NCBI GenBank assembly: GCA_023300835.1 | Contig: JALZVB010000270.1 | Coordinates: forward strand, 1 to 15,147 | Source of the DNA: Saprospiraceae bacterium | GTDB lineage: Bacteria; Bacteroidota; Bacteroidia; Chitinophagales; Saprospiraceae | DNA: 15,147 nt | Reading direction: 5' to 3' | Shown here: one piece after another, positions 7,915-15,147 of the stretch | How positions within the stretch are numbered: the first letter of the stretch is position 1 | Layout of the letters: every line of letters begins with the position of its first letter | Notes under the pieces: generated by a model | Database searches by the model: none | What the model was told of the DNA's origin: nothing | What the model saw: the letters and a program-made list of their open reading frames with translations, nothing else | Program-made: the position numbers and the translations under genes

Positions 7915-10056
7915 ATGATCAAAAAGCCATATGTACTTTTAATTCTTTTGATATTAAGTTATCAGAATGGCTACGGTGATTTTGTAAAACTAGATAGCCT
8001 GGCTAATAACTATAAAGACCCTGCATATCAGAAAGTACAAGAACTTAAGGAAGAAGTAAATAAGTACATACCCATCTCTGTAGATACAGCAGAATTCATA
8101 CTCATTGATTATGAAAATAGTATATCGCTATTGAGCGATAAAGATCGAGATTCCGAAATGTGTAGTCTTTGGAAGCTAAAAGGAAAAATCGCATCTGGAC
8201 GAGGGAGTAATCCAGAAATTAAAGTCTATCAGTCTAAGCATATCGCTTGCCTCTACAACAACAATAAGCTCAAAGAATTAGCACTGCTATATGGCAATAT
8301 GGCAAAAGAATCTGCCCATAAGGGAGACCTAATTGTTGCTGAAAACTTTATGAATTCTTCTATAAAATTGTATGCTGAACTCAAGGACAGTCTTTCACTA
8401 GGTAACAGCCATGGGCGACTTGGTATAATTTCTAACATGAAAGGCGACACTAAAAGTGGATTTAAGTATAATTTCAAAGCTCTAGATATATTTGAAAAAT
8501 TAAAAGATCATTTTCACATTGCTAAAATTTGTAATAATATAGGTTTGGCTTACAATAGCAACATTGATTACAATAATAAACTGCGTTACTTCGAAAAAGG
8601 TTTAGAACATATAGTACTTGTAGATGCTCCTTCAGTGCACTGTTCTTTACTAACGAATATTGCTTCTCTGTACTCAAGCAAAAAAGATTATGACTGTGCA
8701 ATTGAGTATATATACTTAGGATTAGAGAAATCCCAAATAACAAATGACAAGTTTTCAGAGGCAATACTTAAGCATGACTTAGCTATGGCCTATAATGGTC
8801 TAAAACAATACAAAAAAGCTCTTATTTCCATAAATGAGTCAATTATAACCTCTAAAAAAATTAACCAACTTGGAGTGCTTAGTAATTCATATGTATTAAA
8901 AAGCCAAATACAAACAGAACTCAATATCTATACAGGTGCTCATCTCTCGAGTCTTGAGAGTTATACCTTATCACAAGAAACAGGTAGTCCAGAAATACAA
9001 CGAAGAGCTATTGGAGCTCTTTATACGACAAGCTCCAAATTAAAGAAATATGAGAAACTTGCAATTATTCAAAACGATTTTATGGAGGCTACAAATTTTT
9101 TGTACCAGAAAAACACAAAAGATGTTGTAGAGTCTATGGAGCTTGAAAAACAGCTTATTGAAGAAAAACTAATACTTGAAAAAGAAAATCTTATCGCATC
9201 ATCAGAACTAAAGGAACATAAGGCAAATATTAAGATATTGACACTAATGTCCCTTTTGTCTCTTTTTGTTATATGCTCGCTGGCTTTTTTCTTCTATAAT
9301 TCTATCAAAACAACCTTGTTAATAAAAGCTAAAAACAACGAGATTATAGTATCTAATAAAAAATTAGAAACAGTTAATTCTAAGTTGAATAATTTCACAT
9401 CAGTAGCAGCGCATGATCTAAAGTCTCCTCTCAGAACGATGTCATCATATACGCAATTGTTGACGATGAGAAATAAGAATAAACTAGAGGAAAAGGATCT
9501 TGAGATGTTAAGTTTTGTAAGTACCAGTTCTAAGCAATTAACATCTCTGATCGATGATCTGCTCTCGTTTTCTATGATGAATGACAATCTAGGACCAACA
9601 GAGGTCGTAGATGTAAATCAAGTTGTACAAAAAATAAAAAATAACTTGATGGTTAATATCAACGAAGCCAATGCCCAAATTGAAATAATAGGGGAATTAA
9701 ATAAAGTTGTAGCTCACGAAAATTTACTCACGCAGTTATTTCAAAACCTAATAGCCAACGGTATAAAATTCTCCAAAAAAGACAATGATCCTATCTTGAC
9801 AATAGAAACTATTAAAGATGATGGTAAAATTATCACCTATGCCGTCAAAGATAATGGCATCGGTATAGCTAAAGAATATCAAGACAAAATTTTCAAGCTA
9901 TTCAAAAAATTAAACAAGTCTTCAGCTTATGAAGGCAGTGGTATTGGACTTGCGACTTGTAAAAGTATTCTTGAGCACTACGGGCAAAGTATCTGGGTTG
10001 AATCTGAAGAAGGAGAAGGAACACAGTTTTATTTTACCTTACCGAAAGATGTTTAA
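7915..10056 (+). CDS. TPR-containing transmembrane sensor histidine kinase
   Basis: This is a 713-residue protein. Residues 1-22 look like a signal peptide (MIKKPYVLLILLILSYQNGYG). An alpha-helical sensor region with tetratricopeptide-like repeats follows, clearest at about 201-320 (NNIGLAYNS, LTNIASLYSS, HDLAMAYNG, each with a partner helix). A charged coiled coil at about 400-440 leads to one membrane segment at about 443-462. The HisKA domain carries the phospho-acceptor His500 in AAHDLKSPLR. The HATPase domain shows the N box around Asn611-Asn615, the G1 box DNGIGI (646-651) and the G2 box GSGIGLAT starting at 674, all intact. The expected topology is a periplasmic TPR sensor and a cytoplasmic kinase. 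No receiver or DNA-binding domain is fused, and no response regulator lies in the window, so the partner and signal are unknown. Confidence 0.93.
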   Translation: MIKKPYVLLILLILSYQNGYGDFVKLDSLANNYKDPAYQKVQELKEEVNKYIPISVDTAEFILIDYENSISLLSDKDRDSEMCSLWKLKGKIASGRGSNPEIKVYQSKHIACLYNNNKLKELALLYGNMAKESAHKGDLIVAENFMNSSIKLYAELKDSLSLGNSHGRLGIISNMKGDTKSGFKYNFKALDIFEKLKDHFHIAKICNNIGLAYNSNIDYNNKLRYFEKGLEHIVLVDAPSVHCSLLTNIASLYSSKKDYDCAIEYIYLGLEKSQITNDKFSEAILKHDLAMAYNGLKQYKKALISINESIITSKKINQLGVLSNSYVLKSQIQTELNIYTGAHLSSLESYTLSQETGSPEIQRRAIGALYTTSSKLKKYEKLAIIQNDFMEATNFLYQKNTKDVVESMELEKQLIEEKLILEKENLIASSELKEHKANIKILTLMSLLSLFVICSLAFFFYNSIKTTLLIKAKNNEIIVSNKKLETVNSKLNNFTSVAAHDLKSPLRTMSSYTQLLTMRNKNKLEEKDLEMLSFVSTSSKQLTSLIDDLLSFSMMNDNLGPTEVVDVNQVVQKIKNNLMVNINEANAQIEIIGELNKVVAHENLLTQLFQNLIANGIKFSKKDNDPILTIETIKDDGKIITYAVKDNGIGIAKEYQDKIFKLFKKLNKSSAYEGSGIGLATCKSILEHYGQSIWVESEEGEGTQFYFTLPKDV

Positions 10057-10142
10057 ACAATACTTACTTACCCTTAACTACTATTACAATAATATTCGAC
10101 TCAACCATAAATAATACTTCAAACTAGCATATCTTAGCGTGC

Positions 10143-11126
10143 ATGGAAATGGGTTATATAGATATAAACGTAATTGATGAAACATCTCAGCTTGAGGTCG
10201 TGATTTTAGGAACTGCTAAGGATATTGGGAGTCCGTTTAATATTTATGTTAATCCTGAGCAATGGCCAGGGGATTCTGCACCAGCAGAAGATAAAATTAC
10301 TGACCCTAAGTCTAGGCTGCATCTTATCCATGGGACATTTCCGTTAGAATCAGATCTACGTATTGAGAATAACTGCTTTGCAAGAATATTGGCAAAATAT
10401 AACGTTGTTGTTTATCAACCTAAAACCCTACCCTCAACCAATCAAATATTTACTAGAGACATAGGGTTTGTAATAGACAATGTCTTTATTAAATCAAATA
10501 TGGGCGCAGAAGCAAGGCAAAGTGAGTTTTTTGCAATAAGAGATATCGTGGGTAGAATAGGACAAGAAGTATGGTTTCCTCCACAATCTGTAAGAATAGA
10601 AGGCGGAGATGTTATGCCTTTTGGTAATAAAATATTTGTTGGGCAGGCTGAAGTAGGATTTGAAAATCTCAGATGCAATAGAACAAATGACAAGGCGATA
10701 GAGTATCTACAAAACAAGTTTCCAAAAAAAGAAATCATACCTATATACCTCAAGAAATCAGACAAAGTTCCTCAAGACAATTGCCTGCACCTAGATTGCG
10801 CATTTCAACCATTAGGTAACAATGATCACTGTATCATATACGAGGATGGATTTGTAGATAGAGATCAAGCAGATATGTTAATAGAATTATTTGGCGGGCA
10901 CGAAAATTCTATAAAAATAGATCAAGAGCAGATGTACAATATGAACAGTAACGTTTTCTCTATTAGCCCACAAGTTGTAGTCAGTGGAGAGAATGAATCT
11001 GAATTTGGAAAACTCAATAAAGCACTTGAAAACAGAGGTTTTACCGTTGAGAAAATTCCATATTCTGAAACTTCTAAAATGGAAGGGTTACTCAGATGTT
11101 CTACCCTACCACTACGCAGAAGATAA
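10143..11126 (+). CDS. Amidinotransferase / dimethylargininase (DDAH)-family guanidino-modifying enzyme
   Basis: This 327-residue protein belongs to the pentein-fold amidinotransferase family, which includes arginine deiminase, DDAH and glycine amidinotransferase. The expected signatures are Phe103-Thr-Arg-Asp106, EGGD (153-156), the catalytic His216 in HLDCAF, and nucleophile Cys319 in CSTLPLRR nine residues from the C-terminus. The last resembles the CxTLPLRR ending of DDAH-type enzymes. The likely chemistry is hydrolysis of an arginine-like guanidino group through a Cys-thiouronium intermediate, giving citrulline and ammonia or an amine. The exact substrate is not determinable, and an arginine deiminase annotation would be over-precise. 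It has no signal peptide and is cytoplasmic. ATG codons at 10143 and 10149 are both possible starts, differing by two residues. It lies 86 bp after the kinase gene, with no terminator seen between, so read-through is possible. Confidence 0.9.
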   Translation: MEMGYIDINVIDETSQLEVVILGTAKDIGSPFNIYVNPEQWPGDSAPAEDKITDPKSRLHLIHGTFPLESDLRIENNCFARILAKYNVVVYQPKTLPSTNQIFTRDIGFVIDNVFIKSNMGAEARQSEFFAIRDIVGRIGQEVWFPPQSVRIEGGDVMPFGNKIFVGQAEVGFENLRCNRTNDKAIEYLQNKFPKKEIIPIYLKKSDKVPQDNCLHLDCAFQPLGNNDHCIIYEDGFVDRDQADMLIELFGGHENSIKIDQEQMYNMNSNVFSISPQVVVSGENESEFGKLNKALENRGFTVEKIPYSETSKMEGLLRCSTLPLRRR

Positions 11127-11157
11127 ATAGCTAAGTAGAAATTATGCTTTCAATGCT

Positions 11158-11190
11158 TATAATAAAGTTTAAATACTAAACTTTATTATA
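11158..11190 (+). terminator. Perfect 14-bp hairpin downstream of the amidinotransferase gene
   Basis: TATAATAAAGTTTA and TAAACTTTATTATA are exact inverted repeats with a 5-nt loop (AATAC), 31 bp after the stop codon. The stem is almost wholly A+T and lacks a following T tract on the plus strand, so it is an atypical terminator. It may instead protect the mRNA 3' end. Confidence 0.5.
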
Positions 11191-11262
11191 CTCTGGTGAA
11201 ATCACATCTCTAGAAACGAACAGCTTTTCTTAACTTTCTCTTTTCCTTCTACTTTTGGGCAT

Positions 11263-11296
11263 AAAAAAAACCGAACAGTCTAAGACTATTCGGTTT
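11263..11296 (-). terminator. Intrinsic terminator of the gldKLMN operon
   Basis: On the minus strand AAACCGAATAGTC and GACTGTTCGGTTT form a 13-bp stem (one G-U wobble) with a TTA loop, immediately followed by eight Ts (11270-11263). It starts 22 bp after the gldN stop. Read on the plus strand the same pair becomes a C-A mismatch, so the hairpin is best fitted to gldN. A T-rich stretch on the plus side may still let it work in both directions. Confidence 0.9.
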
Positions 11297-11318
11297 AATA
11301 TTATTTTTCTAACTATAA

Positions 11319-12179
11319 TTAGTATTCCCACAAATCATGTTCAAAGTTGAACAGTTCTTGTTTGATTTTTTCTGATTCCAGAAGTCTATCTATACCTTCC
11401 TTTTCATAACCATAGTATACATCTTGAACTCTTAAGTCCAGAGGATTAGATTCTTTGAGTACATAACTAGCAAAGTATCGATTTTCAAATAGATCATACC
11501 AAGACATTGGTGCGATATCATTATTACCATTCTGGACTCTATGTCTAGAAAAGGGCTCTCTAGCCTCTGGATAATATATCCAGAATAATACCTCAGTATA
11601 CTTGAACTCACCTGTGTCAGGATCTATTCTATCTAGTATAGGCGCAATAGCCAATATTCTGTTGTTGAATGTAGATAATTCTTTATCAAAATACCAAACC
11701 TCTTTGATCCTGAATTTATTGATATCTTCCCAGTTAATCTGATTCTTCACGATCTGAACCTTCTCTTCGTAAGTGTCAGGATCCCAGATAATTGCTGTAT
11801 CAATTCTATTTAACTTTTGATCTATCTCATCAAAGGTAAGAGGTTCTTTGAAGTCTTCATCTCTAAAAGCCGCAACATCACCATCTTCTACCATTCCCTG
11901 AAGAACAGAGAAAAAAGGCTCTTTAGGACTTCTAAAAGCGATATTCATTTTTTCTCTAACATCAATAAGACGCCATACTTTTCTTTCCCATACAACATCA
12001 GCTTCTCTTACATGATCATACTCAAGTACGGGAGAATCTTCGACTAAAGTTCTCTTGACAACACCGTCTATATAGATGTCTTCTAGAGGTGTTCCAGATT
12101 CTGTTATTATATCCTGCTGTGCATTAATCCCGAAGGCTAAGCAAACTGAAAATAATGTTAATAATATTTTATTCAACAT
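11319..12179 (-). CDS. gldN: Type IX secretion / gliding protein GldN (PorN)
   Basis: This 286-residue protein begins with a signal peptide (MLNKILLTLFSVCLAFGINA, predicted cleavage before QQ). The mature part carries recognisable GldN features: an early EYDHVREADVVWERKVWRLIDVREKMN block, WEDINKFRIKEVWYFDKE, and the late FWIYYPEAREPFSRH followed by a W-Y-DLFENRYF segment. GldN is periplasmic and, with GldK, forms the large ring attached to the outer-membrane side of the type IX secretion apparatus that the GldL-GldM motor drives. It is the last gene of the operon, 39 bp after gldM, and is followed by a strong terminator. Confidence 0.96.
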   Translation of the reverse strand: MLNKILLTLFSVCLAFGINAQQDIITESGTPLEDIYIDGVVKRTLVEDSPVLEYDHVREADVVWERKVWRLIDVREKMNIAFRSPKEPFFSVLQGMVEDGDVAAFRDEDFKEPLTFDEIDQKLNRIDTAIIWDPDTYEEKVQIVKNQINWEDINKFRIKEVWYFDKELSTFNNRILAIAPILDRIDPDTGEFKYTEVLFWIYYPEAREPFSRHRVQNGNNDIAPMSWYDLFENRYFASYVLKESNPLDLRVQDVYYGYEKEGIDRLLESEKIKQELFNFEHDLWEY

Positions 12180-12218
12180 ATTACTGATTTATAAAGTCGA
12201 AATAATTGGTCTCAGATA

Positions 12219-13808
12219 TTATCTAATGTTAAAGACCATTTGCCCTAAGTCCCTAGCCGCTTTATCTCCAGGACACTTACATTTTATGTTTTCAAAGAAA
12301 AACTTATCAGATGGCTTAGCTTTTTTAATTAAAGCAGCTGCTTCACCTACAAATTTACCACCTCTGTTTTCAGCAGCAACGGCATCTTGACGCTTAGCTA
12401 CTCTTACAATTCTGAAACCACTAATATTACATCTTGCATCAAAATCAAAATTCTCTAATTTAGGATATATCGCCAATTGAGCTTTGAACTCACCTGAACC
12501 CATATTTCCACCTTTAGATTGGCCTAACATTGCTACTGGAGTAGGTATTCTTTTTACTCTGAATAATTTCTTGTCTTGTAATCCTGGTGCAGTTACATTA
12601 ATGTTAGCGTATTCATCCTTTCTTGTAGGTGTAGTAACGGTAACATTAAAAGTACCTTTACCCGTTTTCTTGATGGTTCCTCCACCTTTTCCAGACATAT
12701 TTACTTTGATACTTTCAGATGATACACCTGCAGCAGAAACTTCTACTGGATTGTCAACACCTATGTAGAATACATTCATCTTAGATGCCGATACGGCTAT
12801 AGATCTTTCACCTACTTCGTAAGAGAACTCTCTTTTGAAAGTCTGCGTTTTCCCAGATACAGGATCCGTAAGTGTTGCCTTTGCTGTATATTTTTTCTCT
12901 CCATTTGATGTAGCTGTAGTTTCATAAACAGCATTACCATCTTTGTTCATGTTGAGCTTCTTGTCATTTACATAGATAGATATTCCAGTTTTAGAATCTG
13001 CTCCGGCAGATGCACTTAGGAATAAATCAGTCTTGTATTTTTCACCTTTAATGATATAAGACTTCTCAGGTGCAGATACCACTTGATACTTATCGAGAAC
13101 AACTGTTGCTCCACCTTTACCAACTTTACCAGCTAGATAGTTCAAGGCAGCAGACTCAGTAGATTTGACATCATTAATATACTTACTGAATAATGGAATA
13201 ACAGCCTGTAATGGCATATGGTCAAAATTCATATGTGACCAAGACTTTTTACCTTTATCTTGCCATGTCTGATTATCAATTTGTACAGCAATTTCATTAG
13301 TAAAAGAAGATCTATCTGCTTCGTCAATAAACTCTAGTATTTCAGTTCTGAAAGCTTCAAGTCTAGTTTTAATCTCCTCACCAGCACCTATATTACCTTC
13401 GTGATCTAGCACCAAAGTACTTGTAGTCACTGAGTAATCCTTAGCCTGCTTAAGTTCATCTGTAGGATTTCCTTGTTCATCCATAATGTAACCACCTTTT
13501 CCATTGTTATCTTTCATAGACGCAACAATACCATCAAGGTAGTCTGTAAGGTTTTTTGATTTTGATCGGATAGGATCTATTCTTTCAGCATACGTAGCGA
13601 GTGACGCCTTAGTTAAAGATGCTTCTTGTATACCTTGTATCATACCTACATTGGCTTGATCCAATGCATTATTGGACTTTACAAGTCCTTTATCTACCAG
13701 CTTAAAGGCGTTAAATACCTCAGCTGATACGTTTAGTGCCAACAATGCTGTTAATACCAAGTACATGATATTAATCATCAGTTGACGGGGTTCCTTAGGA
13801 ATCGACAT
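12219..13808 (-). CDS. gldM: Type IX secretion / gliding motor protein GldM (PorM)
   Basis: This 529-residue protein is close to the usual GldM size. The N-terminus, MSIPKEPRQLMINIMYLVLT, is diagnostic. A single membrane helix lies at about residues 11-28, with a short cytoplasmic tail. The rest is periplasmic: a helical first domain (about 30-220), then beta-rich Ig-like domains (for example KYKTDLFLSASAGADSKTG and ERSIAVSASKMNVFYIGVDN). The C-terminal domain contains Cys460, Cys510 and Cys512 and ends in GQMVFNIR. GldM pairs with GldL in the inner membrane and transmits proton-driven rotation across the periplasm to the GldK/GldN ring. It starts 49 bp after gldL and ends 39 bp before gldN. 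Confidence 0.97.
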   Translation of the reverse strand: MSIPKEPRQLMINIMYLVLTALLALNVSAEVFNAFKLVDKGLVKSNNALDQANVGMIQGIQEASLTKASLATYAERIDPIRSKSKNLTDYLDGIVASMKDNNGKGGYIMDEQGNPTDELKQAKDYSVTTSTLVLDHEGNIGAGEEIKTRLEAFRTEILEFIDEADRSSFTNEIAVQIDNQTWQDKGKKSWSHMNFDHMPLQAVIPLFSKYINDVKSTESAALNYLAGKVGKGGATVVLDKYQVVSAPEKSYIIKGEKYKTDLFLSASAGADSKTGISIYVNDKKLNMNKDGNAVYETTATSNGEKKYTAKATLTDPVSGKTQTFKREFSYEVGERSIAVSASKMNVFYIGVDNPVEVSAAGVSSESIKVNMSGKGGGTIKKTGKGTFNVTVTTPTRKDEYANINVTAPGLQDKKLFRVKRIPTPVAMLGQSKGGNMGSGEFKAQLAIYPKLENFDFDARCNISGFRIVRVAKRQDAVAAENRGGKFVGEAAALIKKAKPSDKFFFENIKCKCPGDKAARDLGQMVFNIR

Positions 13809-13857
13809 ATTATCTTTTTTACTTAGTTATGAATAAATTAATTAGATAATATGGAAC

Positions 13858-14460
13858 CTATGAAGGTTGTTTGAATGCTCCTAATACGTTGCCATATACA
13901 GAATTCAAAGAAGATAGATTCGTATTTAAAGAAGTCATCTGTGTTTTGTATGTTTTAGCTTCTTCACTTGCTTCATTTAATGTTTCTACAGTTCCAGAAA
14001 GTGTAACCATAGCTTCATTCATTCTAGTATAGAAGTTACCCATAGAGGCAATTTGATCTTGTGTTTGACTGAAATCAACCTCTTGTAGTGCCTTAAGACT
14101 TCCTAAGCTTGTTGACATGCCTCTAAGCTCATCTAACATACCACCTAATTTACCTTCTACTTGGTCAGCATCTAGTGGTCTTAATGCAGCTGGTCCTCCT
14201 CCTGCAGTAAGTGGGGTAACGTTAGCGCCGTAACTATCTATACCTGGGTATAACTTTTCCCAGTAATAATCTTTTTCTGGTGGTAACAATCCTAACATTA
14301 AAAATAAAAATGCTTCTGTACATAGTCCAACCGTAAGCATTATGTTACCTAGAGGGTGACTCAATATTTTTGCTAATGCTCCTAACATTACTATTGATGC
14401 ACCTACACCAATAATGAAATTCTTTAGGTATTTAAATCCTTTTGATTTGTGAAAACTCAT
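13858..14460 (-). CDS. gldL: Type IX secretion / gliding motor protein GldL (PorL)
   Basis: This 200-residue inner-membrane protein has two helices at about residues 13-31 and 37-56, separated by the short loop SHPLGN. Glu49 lies in the second helix (CTEAFLF) and matches the glutamate reported as essential for proton-powered rotation in Flavobacterium johnsoniae. Lys31 at the end of the first helix may be the counterpart of the family's conserved lysine. The PPEKDYYWEKLYPG segment after the second helix is typical. The C-terminal half (about 100-200) is a predicted cytoplasmic helical or coiled-coil region, preceded by a Gly/Pro/Ala-rich linker. It follows gldK by 83 bp and precedes gldM by 49 bp in the same operon. 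Confidence 0.96.
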   Translation of the reverse strand: MSFHKSKGFKYLKNFIIGVGASIVMLGALAKILSHPLGNIMLTVGLCTEAFLFLMLGLLPPEKDYYWEKLYPGIDSYGANVTPLTAGGGPAALRPLDADQVEGKLGGMLDELRGMSTSLGSLKALQEVDFSQTQDQIASMGNFYTRMNEAMVTLSGTVETLNEASEEAKTYKTQMTSLNTNLSSLNSVYGNVLGAFKQPS

Positions 14461-14543
14461 AATTTAGATATTTAAAAGTTAGAAAGTAACTGATTATAAA
14501 ATTGAATATAAATATGAAACGACTGTGGTATTAGGGCACGATC

Positions 14544-15146
14544 CTAAAAGTCATTAATTGATCTTCCTAAGAAGGTAAGCGCACATCTGAATCCTACATA
14601 AGATTTAGTTGTATCTTGATATTCCCAGTTTCTTGTACCGGTCTGGCAGTAGTAAGAAATATCTTTCCATGACCCACCTCTTATTACCTTTCTCTTATAA
14701 GCTTCAGGATCACTATCCTTAGCATCATATTTAAGGTCTGGATTCATATCATGTACATGTGCATAAGCATTAGGATGAAAAGCCGTTTCAGTCCACTCTG
14801 ATACATTACCTGCCATATTATATAGGCCGTAATCATTAGGGAAATATGCATCTGCTTTTACTGTATAGAAACCACCATCTTCTGGGTAATTACCTCTACC
14901 TGGCTTAAAGTTGGCTAATAAGCATCCTTTAGCATTTCTTATATAATATCCACCCCAAGGGTATGGTGCCAATTCTCTACCTCCTCTGGCAGCCCATTCC
15001 CACTCAGTTTCTGTAGGTAATCTGAACTCTTCAGTATTAGGTTGGTCTTCTCCTAGAGAAGAGTTCCATAGTTTGGTTCTCCAGTGAGAAAATGCTTTAG
15101 CTTGTTGCCAGTTGACACCTACTACAGGATAATCATCAAATGCTGG
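14544..15146 (-). CDS. gldK: Type IX secretion / gliding lipoprotein GldK (PorK), N-terminus outside the window
   Basis: The frame is open from the right edge to the TAG at 14546-14544, giving the C-terminal 200 residues. The start and any lipoprotein signal lie beyond 15147. The sequence has a formylglycine-generating-enzyme-like (FGE-sulfatase) fold: YPVVGVNWQQAKAFSHWR, then FRLPTETEWEWAARGG, YNMAGNVSEWTE, VIRGGSWKD, and a final VGFRCALTFLG. Position in front of gldL and this domain identify it as GldK, the outer-membrane-associated lipoprotein that forms the ring with GldN. In the GGSWKDISYYC segment the first of the two catalytic cysteines of true FGEs appears as Asp, while the second remains Cys. 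This fits a structural, non-enzymatic role (alignment by eye, from memory of human FGE). Confidence 0.95.
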   Translation of the reverse strand, partial: PAFDDYPVVGVNWQQAKAFSHWRTKLWNSSLGEDQPNTEEFRLPTETEWEWAARGGRELAPYPWGGYYIRNAKGCLLANFKPGRGNYPEDGGFYTVKADAYFPNDYGLYNMAGNVSEWTETAFHPNAYAHVHDMNPDLKYDAKDSDPEAYKRKVIRGGSWKDISYYCQTGTRNWEYQDTTKSYVGFRCALTFLGRSINDF

Positions 15147-15147
15147 G

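Noticed and set aside
9929..10114. Plus-strand 61-codon frame overlapping the kinase C-terminus
   Set aside because: Most of it overlaps the conserved ATPase G2 region in another frame, and it has no family features.
10130..10137. TATCTTAG as a -7 promoter for the amidinotransferase gene
   Set aside because: It has one mismatch to TAnnTTTG and lies only 5 bp before the ATG, which would force a leaderless transcript. It is too weak to call.
12484..12768. Plus-strand 94-codon open frame inside gldM
   Set aside because: It is an antisense shadow of gldM, as are the other plus-strand frames within gldM and gldN.
14531..14547. TTAGG...CCTAA hairpin at the gldK stop codon as a terminator
   Set aside because: The stem is only 5 bp with no T tract, and gldL follows in the same operon. 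It overlaps the coding end and is probably chance.

Overview
The window is A+T-rich bacterial DNA from a member of the Bacteroidota. The main evidence is a minus-strand gldK-gldL-gldM-gldN operon, which encodes the core and motor of the type IX secretion / gliding machinery and is confined to that phylum. Supporting signs are a TAnnTTTG-type -7 element before the tRNA, the near absence of Shine-Dalgarno sequences, a TPR-type sensor kinase and a Bacteroidota-type protein often labelled 'asparagine synthetase B'. I cannot place it reliably below phylum.

Layout. At 1-1086 (minus) is the N-terminal 362 residues of a secreted asparagine-synthetase-B-labelled protein that runs off the left edge. 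A 268-bp divergent intergenic region holding a 14-bp perfect palindrome separates it from a plus-strand run. That run holds a 699-residue membrane protein with a von Willebrand A-type domain (TTG start), a small disordered Q/N-rich protein, a stand-alone initiator tRNA-fMet with its own promoter and terminator, a histone-deacetylase-family hydrolase in a tight pair with primosomal helicase PriA, a TPR sensor histidine kinase with no response regulator in view, and an amidinotransferase / dimethylargininase-family enzyme. Two hairpins fill the convergent gap at 11127-11318. The right end (11319-15147) is the gldKLMN operon on the minus strand, with gldK cut by the window edge and a strong intrinsic terminator just after gldN.

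How the genes work together. gldKLMN is the only clear multi-gene machine. GldK and GldN are ring components near the outer membrane, and GldL and GldM form the proton-driven inner-membrane motor. The HDAC-like gene and priA are probably co-transcribed (18-bp gap), but no functional link is obvious. The other genes look like ordinary chromosomal housekeeping or envelope genes. I see no insertion sequence, phage gene, CRISPR array, toxin-antitoxin pair or clear sign of horizontal transfer. I did not find convincing evidence of a new system. The least understood items are the mislabelled secreted protein next to the VWA membrane protein, the disordered Q-rich protein, and the bacterial HDAC-like enzyme.
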